DNA of 64,000 nt from Cavia porcellus (GCF_034190915.1 NW_026947504.1:66181474-66245473), one strand, 5' to 3'; shown: positions 24,554-35,689, counted from the stretch's first letter. The notes: a model not told the origin generated them from the letters alone. Numbers and translations: made by a program.

Positions 24554-25724
24554 CTGCGAAAAGAAAACGAGGCATCAAGTATCACAGATCACATAGCTGG
24601 TTACCATGAGCAGCATACACAAGCAAAAGTCAGAAACAGACGCCCAGCAGTGGGAAGGACACAAAGCATCATCAGGGGCCTGAAGACAGGGGCAAAGGGA
24701 GTGAGGGAGAGAAGGAAGAATGAATGTCAGGTATTCTGAGCAGGATGCAAAGGCCGAGGGAAGCCCAGGGGATCTCCCCAAATCCAGTTGGCCACATGAC
24801 CAAAGTTCCTGTCTCCAGGGTTCCCATATATGCAGCCCCTCATTTCTACTGTACTGCTTAGCTTTCACTCTCAGAACACAAATTGTGTCTAAATCCTACT
24901 CTGGAACTCCTTGTCCCAGACTCAGCTAGGACATCTGCTCCACTGAAAAATCTTCTTTCCAGGATCAGGTCCCTTCCCCTGGGCTCCTCTGACACATACT
25001 AATTCCTGCAGATGGCAAAGTAAAGGGTTAAGAATCTGAGCCCCAATCCCTGGGTTTCCTCATTCCTGATTTACCTGGATCTGATGTGAGTTATTAGCCT
25101 TATTTTTTCTTACCTATAAATAAGAATAATAGTGATATATTTTTATGGAATTATTTCAATGGGAGATCAATAAGCATGTGTAAAGGAATGTAGAACCATG
25201 TGTGCCTATTAGAAGTACTCAAGAAATTGTGAGTGTTGTTTTATATCTTTACCTTTGAACTTATCCCATTTTAAAAATAATTAAATATGAATGTTGTTTT
25301 CTCCACTAGATCAGGTGCATAGTTTTCTAGAAAACACCAGATAATAAATATTTTCAGGCTTTATAGGCCAGAGAGGCTTGCACAGTTATTCAATTCTGTG
25401 ATTGTATCATGACAACACTCATAGACAGTATGTAAATAAAGGCATTCGGCTTGTGTTCCAACTTTATCTAGAAAATGATGTTGAAGCTTGGATTTGTGCT
25501 GCGGGTTGTAATTTGCTGTTCTCTGCACTAAACCATATGCTTCTCAACAGTAAGAGTAAGACGTGGTAGTAGGGGCTCAACAATGTGTGCTGCGTTTTCT
25601 AACCTAGTAAAGTGTGGGGAAAAAGTCCTGTTTTTTCCACTCACCCCATCCAATGGCTACTAGTCTTACTGTAAATTCTGGAAGGGGGATGGGCAAAGGA
25701 AGGCATAAATAAATGAACGCCTAC
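24554..25724 (-). other. GUCY1B2: GUCY1B2 intron with MIR fragment
   Basis: Intron of 1171 bp. GGGTTTCCTCATTCCTGATT and CTATAAATAAGAATAATAGTG at about 25045-25150 resemble a MIR. The rest is unassigned. Confidence 0.7.
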
Positions 25725-25879
25725 CTGTAGGATGTGGAACTGAGGTGTACTTTGTTGGGAAGTCCATGACTTTCCATCCTGGAGGCTGTGTTCACAGTGT
25801 CACCAAACAAGCAGTACCTGGGCATCTTGTCTCCCACAATACCAGCTAAGACTGGGCCAGTATGGATGCCAATTCTAAT
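25725..25879 (-). CDS. GUCY1B2: GUCY1B2 exon: cyclase catalytic core
   Basis: A 155-bp exon bounded by CTGCACAG and CAG|GTAGG, phase 0 in and phase 2 out. It encodes 51 complete codons, [20 protein letters not shown] through [20 protein letters not shown] to STSY. It carries the Cys of PRYCLFG, which in soluble cyclases reads the guanine base. It also has the Asn and Arg of the N-T-A-S-R segment, which stabilise the transition state. All are present here in a single chain, whereas in the alpha1/beta1 enzyme catalytic roles are divided between subunits. Intact. Confidence 0.96.
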
Positions 25880-27615
25880 CTGTGCAGAGAGAACCTGACT
25901 GAAAAGGTATCATCGAATCCTTTTGCTTCTACTTTTAAATTAAAGCATTAACAGACCACAGATATTAAAGTGTTTCGCTCTATGACTTTGGACAACTGCG
26001 TATAGCATTATAACCACCATCCAAAATGAAATGTACAATAGTTGCACTATCTTCCAACTAGTTTATATGTTTTTCCAGTTAAACTCTCCCTTGTCCTTCC
26101 CCAACAGAGGCAACCACTTTCTAACTTCTTATACCAAAGATTATTTTGCCTGTTGTAGAACTGCACACATAGGAAATCATACAGCATGTAGCATTTTAGT
26201 TGCCTCATTGACTCAATATAATGTTTTTGAGAGTCCCTAATATTGCTATTTGATCAGTAATTCATTATTTTTATTGCTGAAAAGTGAGATTATACAATGA
26301 TTGATTTATTCATTCTTTCTGTAACTAGATCAATAGATCAATAGATCAATGCTATTTTAAGTAAGGCTATTGTGAACATTTCTGTATGGGTATTTTTGTG
26401 GATATAGACTTTCATTTTGCTTAAGTAAATACCTAAAACTGGAAATTCTGAAATACTAAGGACTTAGGCTCCAACATATGGATTTTGAGGGACACAACTC
26501 AACCCACAACAATAAAACATAACAAGTATTTTCCTTGTGTGATTAATATCCTGTGTACTAAGAAGCCACGGTCTGCCCAAAAGCCATAAAACTATCTCCT
26601 CTGCTTCCATCAAGAAGTTTTATGAATCTACATTTTATGATTAGATCCATGTTACATATTCAAGTTATTTTTCATATATAATGTGAGGTAGAAAATTTTC
26701 ACTCCTTATGATATTCAGCTACAGCAGAAGCATTTCCTCAAAAAAATTTCCAAATGATCCTGGTGAGAGTAAATAGAATGTATTTCCAGTATATCCTGCA
26801 AAGGATTATAACTTGGAAAAATTGTATTCCACTTTATGATTAGTTGTATTTTTTTAGTAGGCTATTAAGTTTATTTGGAACTTTTGACTGAAAGGAGATG
26901 AGGTTGCAACTGGATGTAAAAAGGCTGAGAGACAGAATTCCAAGTCATCTGGGGATGTGGGGGAGGGGGATCAGGATCTGCTGAGCTGGCAAAGAGGACA
27001 TTCGCTTGCCATCACCAGCCAGTGAAAGTTTCATCATGTGAACAAACTTCCCTGCTCTGAAGAACAGCTTCCTAAGCAGATCTCTCATTGAGGGGCAAGT
27101 GAAAAAAGGAAAGTTGTTCTGAATACCATGATGGCCGGACTGCACAGGAAAGCCAGCTTCACACCTCACTCTGAGCTCTGAACTGTCAGATGGCTTGTTG
27201 GATACATGACTTTCTGAGTGAGAAAATTTGACTATTCAGTAAACCTGAACCACCTGTTGCAATTTTTAAATGAAAAAGCAGTAATTACAAAAGGGCTGAG
27301 TTGCAGGATGGATTGCACCCTATAGTGTTAATAGAGATATTCAGCACCACCCTAAATTATGTCAAAAGAAGGTTGCAGTAAATCATGGGAAAACTTCTGG
27401 CACCACAACCTTTTCTGAAATGTAAGAGAAGCTGAGACTGCATTATCATTCTTAATATCTGTATTTCTTAGGAACATAAGCAAGAAAGGAAAAGAATTAC
27501 AAAAATCAGGCATTTTAATTGTGGCAACATACTAAGCAACCTCCTAACCAGACTAGAACTCTACTTTTGCTTGTGAAATATTTGGGATTAGGCAAATTAC
27601 TCATTTGCTGCCTAC
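25880..27615 (-). other. GUCY1B2: GUCY1B2 intron with antisense old L1 and MaLR scrap
   Basis: Intron of 1736 bp. About 26005-26455 on the plus strand reads as the reversed end of an old L1 ORF2/3' UTR (GGCAACCACTTTCTAACTTC, CTGCACACATAGGAAATCATACAG, GCTATTGTGAACATTTCTGTATGG). At about 26456-26510 GGACTTAGGCTCCAACATATG and GAGGGACACAACTCAACCCA resemble the tail of a MaLR LTR. A triplicated AGATCAAT unit lies at 26327-26350. Confidence 0.6.
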
Positions 27616-27762
27616 CTGGATGGGTTCTCCAGTAACAGGATTCATCACTTCTTTTGCAGAAATTCTCATCCCCAAGGCAAAATTAGCTACTCTTTCAGCA
27701 TGGCTTCTAACAGGCACTGGAACACCACCTACTACCATATAGGAATCACCTATAGTTTCCAC
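27616..27762 (-). CDS. GUCY1B2: GUCY1B2 exon: second metal-site Asp
   Basis: A 147-bp exon with phase 0 at both ends. Acceptor TTTTTTCCTGGCAG, donor CAG|GTAGGC. It encodes exactly 49 residues, VETIGDSYMVVGGVPVPVRS to VMNPVTGEPIQ. VETIGDSY holds the second metal-binding Asp of the class III cyclase site and the Glu that, with the Cys in the next exon, fixes guanine specificity. Intact. Confidence 0.96.
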
Positions 27763-28157
27763 CTGCCAGGAAAAAATGGTGTTCAGGAAATTTCCTTTGT
27801 GCACTAACCCCCATACTAAATATGCTTGCTAGTTTACATATTGACAAAAGTGGCATATTAAAGAATCCGGGGATACTTCGCTAGAGGTGTGAAGAGCATG
27901 AGGGAAGAAGTAAAAAGGAGCATGATTCTGGAAACAATGAGAGAGCCAAGATGTCTTTCTCCATTTAGTTAGTTAGCTAGTTAACTAGTTAGTTAATGAT
28001 GCTGAGGATCAGCATCATTACTTATCCTAGGTATTTAATTCCTTTGGCTCTTTCTGCACCCCACTCCCAACACCACACCCCTGACTAGTGCAAATAAAGA
28101 GCTCTGAACCAAGTTCTACTTGAATCCTGGAACATATCACAGTACACAGATACTTAC
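27763..28157 (-). other. GUCY1B2: Short GUCY1B2 intron with palindrome
   Basis: Intron of 395 bp. It contains AGTTAGTTAGCTAGTTAACTAGTTAGTTAA-like simple sequence leading into the perfect hairpin at 27994-28020. Confidence 0.85.
27994..28020. repeat. Perfect 12-bp inverted repeat
   Basis: TAATGATGCTGA, then GGA, then TCAGCATCATTA. The arms match 12 of 12 with a 3-nt loop. It lies in the intron between the exons at 28158-28306 and 27616-27762. No homology noted to a transposon end. Confidence 0.9.
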
Positions 28158-28306
28158 TTTGTAGACCTCATGGACACCAGTCAATCTGTCAAACTTAGAG
28201 AACATTGAATTCAGCATATTCACTATTTGAATCGGTTCACAGGAAGCACAGATGTTAGTAAATGTCACCACATCACTGAAAAGGATAGTGCAGGTTTCAA
28301 ATTCTC
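28158..28306 (-). CDS. GUCY1B2: GUCY1B2 exon: start of cyclase domain
   Basis: A 149-bp exon. Acceptor TTCTATTGCAG, donor AAA|GTAAGTA. It completes a Gly codon and encodes 49 residues, EFETCTILFSDVVTFTNICA through MLNSMFSKFDRL to VYK. ILFSDVVTFT has the first metal-binding Asp of class III cyclases. The beta-1 subunit has lost this Asp while alpha subunits keep it. Its presence here, with the other catalytic residues, fits the reported ability of beta-2 to act as a homodimer. Intact. Confidence 0.96.
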
Positions 28307-29141
28307 CTGCAATAGAAACTAGGTGTCAGTGATAGCCAAATATATGGAATAATAATTCCATGAATTCTGGATTCAACCTTCCTATGCCTTCAGAAAAGAT
28401 GTCATTCACCTGTCACTCAACAGACATCTGTGGAGTACCTGTTGTGAACATATCTACTGAGCTCCTGTTATGAGCTTGTCATCATGGGAGAAGAATCATA
28501 GCACATGAAACAAATAGACAGAACCCCTCCCTTTAAGGAGCTCCCAGTCTACTTAAGAAGGTACCACAGTGAGCAAATACTTCTAGTAAGATACAAAAAG
28601 TGCTGTAGGATGACAGATACGGCACCTAAAAAAGTAGAATCAGGCACAGCCTGAACTACAGAAAATCTAGAGTGGTCATCATAAAGTGGTAAGTTTCCTT
28701 CTCTTTGTGTGGTGGGACAGCTACTATGTCCTCCTAACATGTGTACCTGCTTCCACACTGGTTCCCACTCAGACTAAGTTCCACATGGCAGCTAGATGCC
28801 CTGTTAATTCTGATCCCTACTCTTCTACCTCAAATTGTCTATGACTTTCCTAACACTTAGAATATAGCCCCAAATCTTTACCATGGCCTACAAAGAAGGT
28901 TTCTGCTCTGTCCTTGTCACCTTTCTGATCTCATGTCTCAATGCTAGCTCTCTGGCTCACTGCATTCTAGCCACACTGACCTCCTAGGAGTTTCTCTAGT
29001 ATATTAAATGTCTCCTACCTTCAGGTTTTTCATATGATGCTTGACAACCTCATCTCAAGTACATACACTAGTCAAATCTCAAATGTAACCCACTCACCGA
29101 GAGCTTTCATGGCACTCCAGCTTGAATAACAATCCCTAGGC

Positions 29142-29217
29142 CAGTGATGGCAAGTGCTTTAGAGCTTTCAGTGATAATAGACTGCTATGGCACACTGCCA
29201 TAGGTTTTCCACCACTG
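29142..29217 (+). mobile_element. hAT-type MITE, copy 1 (76 bp)
   Basis: It begins CAGTGATGGCAAGTGC and ends ATAGGTTTTCCACCACTG, imperfect terminal inverted repeats starting CAGTG. The flanks CCCTAGGC and CCCTTGAC are an 8-bp target-site duplication with two mismatches and a central TA in the left copy. 8-bp duplications and CAGTG termini are typical of hAT elements. The interior is only about 45 bp, so it is non-autonomous. Confidence 0.72.
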
Positions 29218-29378
29218 CCCTTGACTCTCTACCCTTTTAGTTCAATCACATGTCCTCTACTCCAGAAGACTTATGCACCATACTTTTAAAAATGATATTG
29301 TTTATATTGCTAGTTTCTACCTTCACCACTGGGTACTAAACTTCATGAGCCATTTTGATCTGTGCTGCATTCCTGGCC

Positions 29379-29458
29379 CAGTGATCGCCAATCTCTTAGA
29401 GCTTTCAATGATACAAACACCCTGCTGTAGCATAAATGCCATAGGTTCACCACCACTG
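29379..29458 (+). mobile_element. hAT-type MITE, copy 2 (80 bp)
   Basis: CAGTGATCGCCAATCTCTTAG at the left and GCCATAGGTTCACCACCACTG at the right form inverted repeats. The interior TTAGAGCTTTCAATGATA matches copy 1 (TTAGAGCTTTCAGTGATA). The flanks TCCTGGCC and CCCTTGCA agree at 5 of 8 positions, so the duplication is weak here. It sits 161 bp from copy 1. Confidence 0.68.
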
Positions 29459-30744
29459 CCCTTGCAGCTTGGTGTAGGTAGAAGCTCAATTAATATTTGA
29501 GCACATTAATGACTCCTTGAACACACTTAAGTGCCTTCTATATTATTTATACCCCTGGTAAGAATCTCCCTCTCATATAATTCTCTTTTTCTTTGGCCTC
29601 TGGTCTCCCAATTCTTTCTTCATATTCTTGTCATTCTTTTGATCTTGTTTTAAACCTTTTACTGGCTTCTCATCCTCCCTAGGTATTCCACAGGTTCTGT
29701 GCCCCACCCTCTTCTCACCTGAGATCTTCTAAGTGATCTCCATTACTCATACAGTCTATGATTAATTGTTGCCCACAGCGTAGTAACTCCTATACCCATA
29801 GCTCCACGCTTGAACTTTCCTTGGAATTCCTAACTACCTGCTGCTGGTCTTGCTATGTTGAGTATCCCACAGACATCTCAAACTCAACAGCTCTTGAGTT
29901 GATCTTATCAGCCTCCCTTCAAATCTGCTTTTCTTTCTGCTTTTTCAAAAGCATCACATATTCCTATGCTGGCAATCTCAGATTTCTCCCTGACAGTGGT
30001 CTCTGACCTTCCCCATTAGGTCAGGATGCTATGTGGAAAGAGTATGGATTTTGGAGTTAGATCAACTTGACATAATTTGTTTCTAGCTCATAAACTAGAG
30101 TAAAATGTTTGGTGTGCTCAGCTGTATAGAGTGGGCAACACTTTCCTTACAGAAATGTTGGAAAAATTAAGTAAAACAGCTGATGTAAAATATCTGACAA
30201 AATGATTGCTTCTTAGTGCATATTACTTCCCTGATGCATGGCCACTCTCACATTCATCAGTTTATTTTGGATATTTCTATCACAAGGCTGTGCGTTCCTT
30301 TGGGTTCTCTGGATCTGGCACAGTATGTGGCACTGAGGTCCCCAGGCAGGTCTGAGAGTGAACACACCCTTGGGGCAAATGGAAAGTGATTTCAGAGTAA
30401 ACAACACCAGAATGGTCCTCTGAGACACCATCTGACTTCATAGCTAATTGTGGGTGTGCTATTTCCAGTGAAAGTTAATGACCATATTCTTGATCACTGA
30501 GCAATGATGTGTGTGTGTATGTGTGTCTGTCTGCATATTATTGAGAATCCATATTTTACTGCTGTGTTATTTATATAATTCTCAACGTAGAGAGGAGAAA
30601 CTGAAAACACTGGTTAAGCAGTTAACCCAAGGTGGTGCCACTTACAAGTGATGGGGCCAGAACTCAATGACAGATTTGCCTGGTTCAAAGCACACTACAC
30701 TGCCTTCTGCTTATAGGTGCCTGGGCAAGGAAGGCATGCCTTAC

Positions 30745-31065
30745 CTGCTGCCACCTTTTTGCCCTCTTTCAGCTGGTTTGCTACATGTTCAGGCAGCATG
30801 GCATACAGCAGGGTCTCTGTCTTCTTCTTTTCGATAGCCAAGTGACTGGAGAGAACACGCAGCTCCTCCTTTTTCCTCTCCAGCTGGTTGGACAGCTCCA
30901 TCTCGGCCAGCCTCTGCTGGTTAAGGAGGATGAGATCCCTGGTAGTGTCATGGGGAGCGATATCTGAGAGATGCATCTTGTACTCCTCCAGCTCCTGCAG
31001 GCTGCGGAGCTTGGGTGAGCACATGAAAATCATGCACTGCAGGGACTCCATCCAGATCATCTGGC
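30745..31065 (-). CDS. GUCY1B2: GUCY1B2 exon: coiled-coil linker
   Basis: A 321-bp exon, the largest found. It completes a Gly codon shared with the exon at 34449-34665 and encodes 106 residues from QMIWMESLQCMIFMC to LKEGKKVAA, ending one base into the next Gly codon. It spans the end of the H-NOXA region and the signalling helix. NQQRLAEMELSNQLERKKEE and the following LRVLSSHLAIEKKKTE show coiled-coil heptads. LLYAMLPEHVANQL is the conserved entry to the cyclase domain. The acceptor (TGATGGGAAG) is weak, with its pyrimidine run about 15 bases upstream, but only this AG gives the right phase and the expected LRGQMIW junction. Confidence 0.95.
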
Positions 31066-33130
31066 CTTCCCATCATACAGAAAAAAAGAAACAATATAGT
31101 CTTTCACCAAGATGGGGTGAAATGGACTCACTAGAGAACCGTGGATCACCCACACAGCGTGCCTTTTGGCCTGCGCAGTTGCACTCTCTCCCTGTCAGCC
31201 AAGGATGATGGGAATTATCTATACGTTCTGTCTCCAGTTACTCTGCACAACAGATCTGTGGTGGTTTCCTGATTTTAAGAAGGCTTCCAATTAGGGACTC
31301 CAAAACAAGTCTTACCTTTACCCAGCCTTACTGCTCTTGATCAGATTAACCTGATCCTCCTTGAAATCTTCCCAGGGCATTCTGACAGCATTTGCTCTGA
31401 AAATCCCTCTAATTCTTTGAATTTTTTCTTTATGATTTCATTTTAAATCTCATTGCTTAAATTTTAGAATTCTGGATTTTCCTTGGTATTTTTTCTAGCT
31501 TAATTTGTCCTTTACTATGCTGACCATGAAACTGAATTTCCAGAAAAGCTTTGCTTCCTGGGTTAGATGTATATTTCCTCAAAAATAAATGTTTGTTAAC
31601 TTACAATAGAGCAATATATATTCATTGGAGAAAAAATAAAAATGAAAGAGAATAATGAAAATCATTCATTATCATATCACATACACAATTACTGTTAGTT
31701 AATATTTTGGAAAAAAATTTTCATTACCAAAAATGCAACTATCTGTATCTTTTCATTATCTAAATTTTTTACATAAAAGTATAGGAAAGAGTTTCTTCCA
31801 TAGTATTCAATAGAGACATGAATCTAATTTCTGCCATGTTTATTAGGCTGCATTTTATTTAAGGAAGAAAGTTAGTATTGATTACATCATATGTAGCTTA
31901 TCATTCTAGAAATGACATTGTAATGAGCACGCTTGAAATAATTCTTTGAGGATAACTGAGGCTATTTTGTTAAAGAATATATTCTTAGACATGGAATGAC
32001 TTAGGAAACTATAATGCTAATTTTTAGTGTTGACACATATTGCCAAATTGCTCCCTAGAATGATTGTAAGAATTTATACTTCCGTCAACAGAATTCTTAA
32101 CTTGGTCTTTTAATCTTTGTTCCCTACTGTGTATTTACTTATTGATGCCTGCAATTGAATCATCTTTCATCTCCTCTTTTCTTTCCTCATTAATTGTTTC
32201 ATCACATAAGTATTTAATCCCTACTCTGAGTCAGCCATGGTATTTTTAGCATATAGCAATGACTCAGACTAACAGCGCTGTAAGTCTTATCTCAAGAACT
32301 TTAGATCGTGTCTTTTTCAGTTAATCACATTTTCCCTCCCAATGAACCAAGCAAGGATAGCATAGATATCTGAACTATTCTCTTTCAATTCCCACATCCA
32401 AACACTTTCCTCTGCTTAGCTATGAACCTGATTTCCTATTGCCACCCCAGTGCCACTTTCCTGAATCCTTTCCTTTTCTTAATGCTCTCACCGACATTCT
32501 AGCATGGCCTCCACTTGGCCTCCCAAGATCCATTTTCTATACAACCTTCCTCTTTCACCAGCACCCCAAGAGGTCGCTCTAAACTTCAAATCTGATCAGG
32601 GGAAGCCTTTAAAAATATTTCCAACTGCCTGATAGAGTTCCAGCCATGTCTCCCCAGCCTCAGGGCCCTTCCCTCCACTCTACAATTAACTTAGGCTTTC
32701 ACAATCCAAGATTTTCCTCCTGCTTGCCTCCACAGCTCTGCATGTATGTATGTCTAGTATACCTAATCATCAGTCTGCCAGAAAGTCAGCTCAAAATATA
32801 AGCCCCTTCATACCATATACAAAAATGGTCTCAAAATGAACCAAAGACTTAAATGTAAGAGCTAACTATATAAGACTCTTGAGAAGCTCTAAGAAAATGT
32901 AGAGAAAAAGTGACATTAGATGTGGTAATAATTTCTTGGCTATGAAAAAAGCATAGGCAGAAAGAAAAAATTGGATAAAACAGACTACTTTAAAATAAGA
33001 AACTCCTATGTATAAAAGATTACCACAAACAGAGTAAAAAGGCAACCCATTGAATGGGAGAAAATATTTGCAAATCATATATCTGATAAGGAGTTAATAT
33101 CCAGAGTATGTGAAGAACTCCTACAACTCA

Positions 33131-33131
33131 A

Positions 33132-33182
<51 letters not shown>
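33131..33182. repeat. (CA)n microsatellite
   Basis: About 24 uninterrupted CA dinucleotides inside the old L1, where L1s have an ACAACTCAA stretch before an A-rich part. Likely polymorphic. Confidence 0.97.
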
Positions 33183-33317
33183 AAGGAAAAAAGGAAAAAA
33201 ACAGGTAGATCATAGAGAAAAGACTCAAATAGACATTTCTCCAAAGAATCTGTAGATATGACCAAGAAGATGAAATGATGCTCAAAGTCACTAATCATTA
33301 GCACAATGCAAGTCAAA

Positions 33318-33585
33318 ATATATTATGGTAGTCATTGTTGACTTTCTATTATCTTGTTTTGAAGTCCTATATTGCTCTCATTGTTTTGTTTTAATTGGTT
33401 TTATTCAGTTCTGTTTTGTTTGATTTTATTATGTCTGATATCTGAAGATAGCAAAAGGCATTATGGTAGCCATTGTTGATTTCCTTTTATCTTGTTTTGA
33501 AATTTTGTATCATATTAATTGTTTTCTTTTGATTGATCTATTCTGTTTTATTTCATTTGGTTTTACTCTTCAAAATAAAAAAAGG
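33318..33585 (+). mobile_element. 268-bp retroposed insertion built of two L1 3'-UTR units
   Basis: It is flanked by ACAATGCAAGTCAAA (33303-33317) and ACAATGCAAATCAAA (33586-33600), a 15-bp target-site duplication with one mismatch. It ends CAAAATAAAAAAAGG, an A-rich tail with AATAAA. The interior is two diverged copies of a unit of about 135-140 bp: ATTATGGTAGTCATTGTTGA..ATTATCTTGTTTTGAAGTCC and ATTATGGTAGCCATTGTTGA..TTATCTTGTTTTGAAATTTT. The same phrases occur in the 3' UTR of the L1 at 49266-51961. Confidence 0.8.
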
Positions 33586-34448
33586 ACAATGCAAATCAAA
33601 GCCATGTCACACTCGTTATCATGAGTATTAATAAAAAACAGAAAATAGTGTTTATGAGGATATAGAGATGTTGAAACCCTTGTACATTGTTGATTGAAAT
33701 GGAAAATGGTTCAGCAGCTATGAAAAACACATATGGCACTTTCTCAATAAATTAAAAAAAGAATTATCATATGGCTCAGCAATTCCACTTCTAGATATAC
33801 TCAAAACAACTAAAAGCAAAGACTCTGAGAGACATTTACACGCACAGTAGTTGTTCACATTAGCCAAATAGTAGAATTAGCCTAAGTATCCATCAATAAA
33901 TGAATGAATAAATAAAATGTATATGCATCAATATATTATGCTACTTTGAAAGGGAAGGATATTCTGACACATGGTACAATGCATATGAACCTCTAGCACA
34001 CTACATTAAGTGAAATGAGTCGGCTACAAAGAAAAAATATTCATAAGGATTCCACTTATAAGAAGTACCTAGAGTAGCCAAAATTTCAGGGACAGAAAAT
34101 ACAATGAAAATTGCCAGAAAACAGAGAAAAGAAGAATGCGAAGTTATTGTTCCATGGGTATAGAGTTTCAGTTTTACAAATGATGAAAAACTATTTCTGG
34201 AAATGGGATGGTGGCAAAGGTTGTACAAGTTGTGAATATACTTAATGCATGTGAGTGATCCATTTATGTCTAAACCAGAAGTGGTTCAAGAAATAAAATG
34301 TACCAAGCCAAGTGGAAATGTCAGAAAACATCCTGCTCTCAGTGTAGTTGCTGCCCCCAGTATTTAGGAAATTGGAAAACTGTGCCTCTTTTCTTCCAGA
34401 TCAACCTCTCAAACAGGCAGGGAGAAAAGGGTAGGAGCGAGTTACTAC

Positions 34449-34665
34449 CTCGAAGTTTGAGTGTAGGCTGATTTTTCCATGCTTCAGGCATCACTTTGTT
34501 TCGTGTCTTCAGGACAAATTGACTGTTGATAAATTTGCAGATGCTGGCAATGTTGAAGGTAACTTGAGGATGAATGATGGAGAAATATTCATCTAATTGA
34601 ATCTTCTGAATCTGGAGTCCTGGAACATACTTCTGAATATTCACTCCAGCTTGCTTGACCCTTAA
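34449..34665 (-). CDS. GUCY1B2: GUCY1B2 exon: H-NOXA (PAS-like) domain, second half
   Basis: A 217-bp exon, phase 0 in and phase 1 out. Acceptor GTCTTCTGTGGATAG, donor CGAG|GTAGTA. It encodes 72 residues, LRVKQAGVNIQKYVPGLQIQ, then DEYFSIIHPQVTFNIASICK to NQPTLKLR. The D-E-Y-F-x-I-x-H-P-Q-V-T-F motif is characteristic of the H-NOX-associated domain that mediates subunit dimerisation in soluble cyclases. Intact. Confidence 0.95.
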
Positions 34666-35124
34666 CTATCCACAGAAGACAGATGTCAGACTGGGGGACA
34701 CAAAGCCACCTCCACCATAAACTTTCCTTTAGAATACTATTTTGGCTATGCTTTGTGACTCACTGGGAAGACAGAGGGTCAATAATGAAATAAACATCAT
34801 GTAAGTAATAACTTTTTAAGGCAATTATATCTGCAGTTAATGTCAAAAGGGGAAAATAATAGTATAGGCATACTCAGGAGCATATTTCTGACTAGTAAAG
34901 ATGTTAAAGGCCTCAGTGGAGTCACAGTTCTTTTTTACCACTCTAAAACCTTTCTGGGTCTCTGTCTCTGTTTCTCTATAGCCTCAATTTCTGTCTTTGT
35001 CTCTCAGCTAATAAAGAAACTAGCCAATTCTGCAGTACTGAATCTGGTATCCAGGAATGGGTGCAGGAGTCCTTTAAAGAGGAAAGGGGATTCTCCACTA
35101 TCTCCACATAAAAACAGAAGAAAG

Positions 35125-35344
35125 TTTTGTTGGATCCTTGAACAGAAATGTTTGCAGTCTCACTGTTTGAATGTCTACTTTGTATGCTTTACTTTTGTAA
35201 CTTGAACAACTATTTCTAAGAGGATAATATGTAATTTATCAACTAGTGATTTCTTACTACTTATTTTTTTGAAATTATGTATTATTTCTACCCCTTTTCT
35301 GTTTTGTTTTTCTCTTTAAGTAAAATTTAAAAAAAAAAAAAAAA
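35125..35344 (+). mobile_element. 5'-truncated L1/half-L1 3' end with A-tail
   Basis: TTTTGTTGGATCCTTGAACAG, TTTGCAGTCTCACTGTTTGA and ACTAGTGATTTCTTACTACT match, in order, the terminal 220 bp of the elements at 49266-51961 and 52783-55665. It ends in a run of about 17 A. It lacks all coding sequence and is antisense to GUCY1B2. Confidence 0.85.
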
Positions 35345-35689
35345 GAAAGAAAAGAAATGGGAATCCTTGCCATATAATGTCAAATGCCAGTGTAACATCC
35401 AAGAATACTGAACTGTACCGACCATGAGAGTCTGACAGGCTATAGAAATCAATTTCATCTTTTGACGTCTGTAAATACCAATATATTTTCTATTAATCTA
35501 TACCTAAAATTTGAAAGAAAGTTTTTAAAGTAAGCATAATTTAAAATATTAATAGTATATTTTCTTTCTCTTTCATTATTACAGTATCTATTGTATACTT
35601 TGGATCTTATTACTTTCAGTTTTTATTATTAGTATTTAGATACCTATACTACTAATCTCTGTTAGTTCATCAAAAAGAACATTTTATGC

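Larger units (their letters stand above)
28307..30744 (-). other. GUCY1B2: GUCY1B2 intron with old repeats and two hAT MITEs
   Basis: Intron of 2438 bp. 28395-28620 has ACTGAGCTCCTGTTATGAGC and AAGGAGCTCCCAGTCTACTT, an old mammalian interspersed repeat. 28780-29080 reads like the reversed 3' end of L2 (CACTGCATTCTAGCCACACTG, ACCTCCTAGGAGTTTCTC). 29700-29995 (CAGACATCTCAAACTCAACAG) is another L2-age piece. 30575-30700 resembles MIR. Two small MITEs are listed separately. Confidence 0.55.
32810..34310 (+). mobile_element. Old LINE-1, ORF2 3' part and 3' end
   Basis: The phrases AAAATGGTCTCAAAATGAAC, AGAAAATATTTGCAAATCAT, GGAGTTAATATCCAGAGTAT and, after the insertion, GCCATGTCACACTCGTTATC and GATATAGAGATGTTGAAACC follow mammalian L1 ORF2 in order. 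It is broken by many stops. It is opposite in orientation to GUCY1B2 and interrupted by a CA repeat and by the 268-bp insertion at 33318-33585. Confidence 0.8.
31066..34448 (-). other. GUCY1B2: GUCY1B2 intron rich in L1 and L2 relics
   Basis: Intron of 3383 bp. 31590-32095 looks like a reversed old L1 3' part (ACATATTGCCAAATTGCTCC, AATTTATACTTCCGTCAACAG). 32400-32770 follows the reversed L2 3' end (CCACTTGGCCTCCCAAGATC, AATCTGATCAGGGG). 32810-34310 is a sense-plus L1 interrupted by another insertion. Confidence 0.6.
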
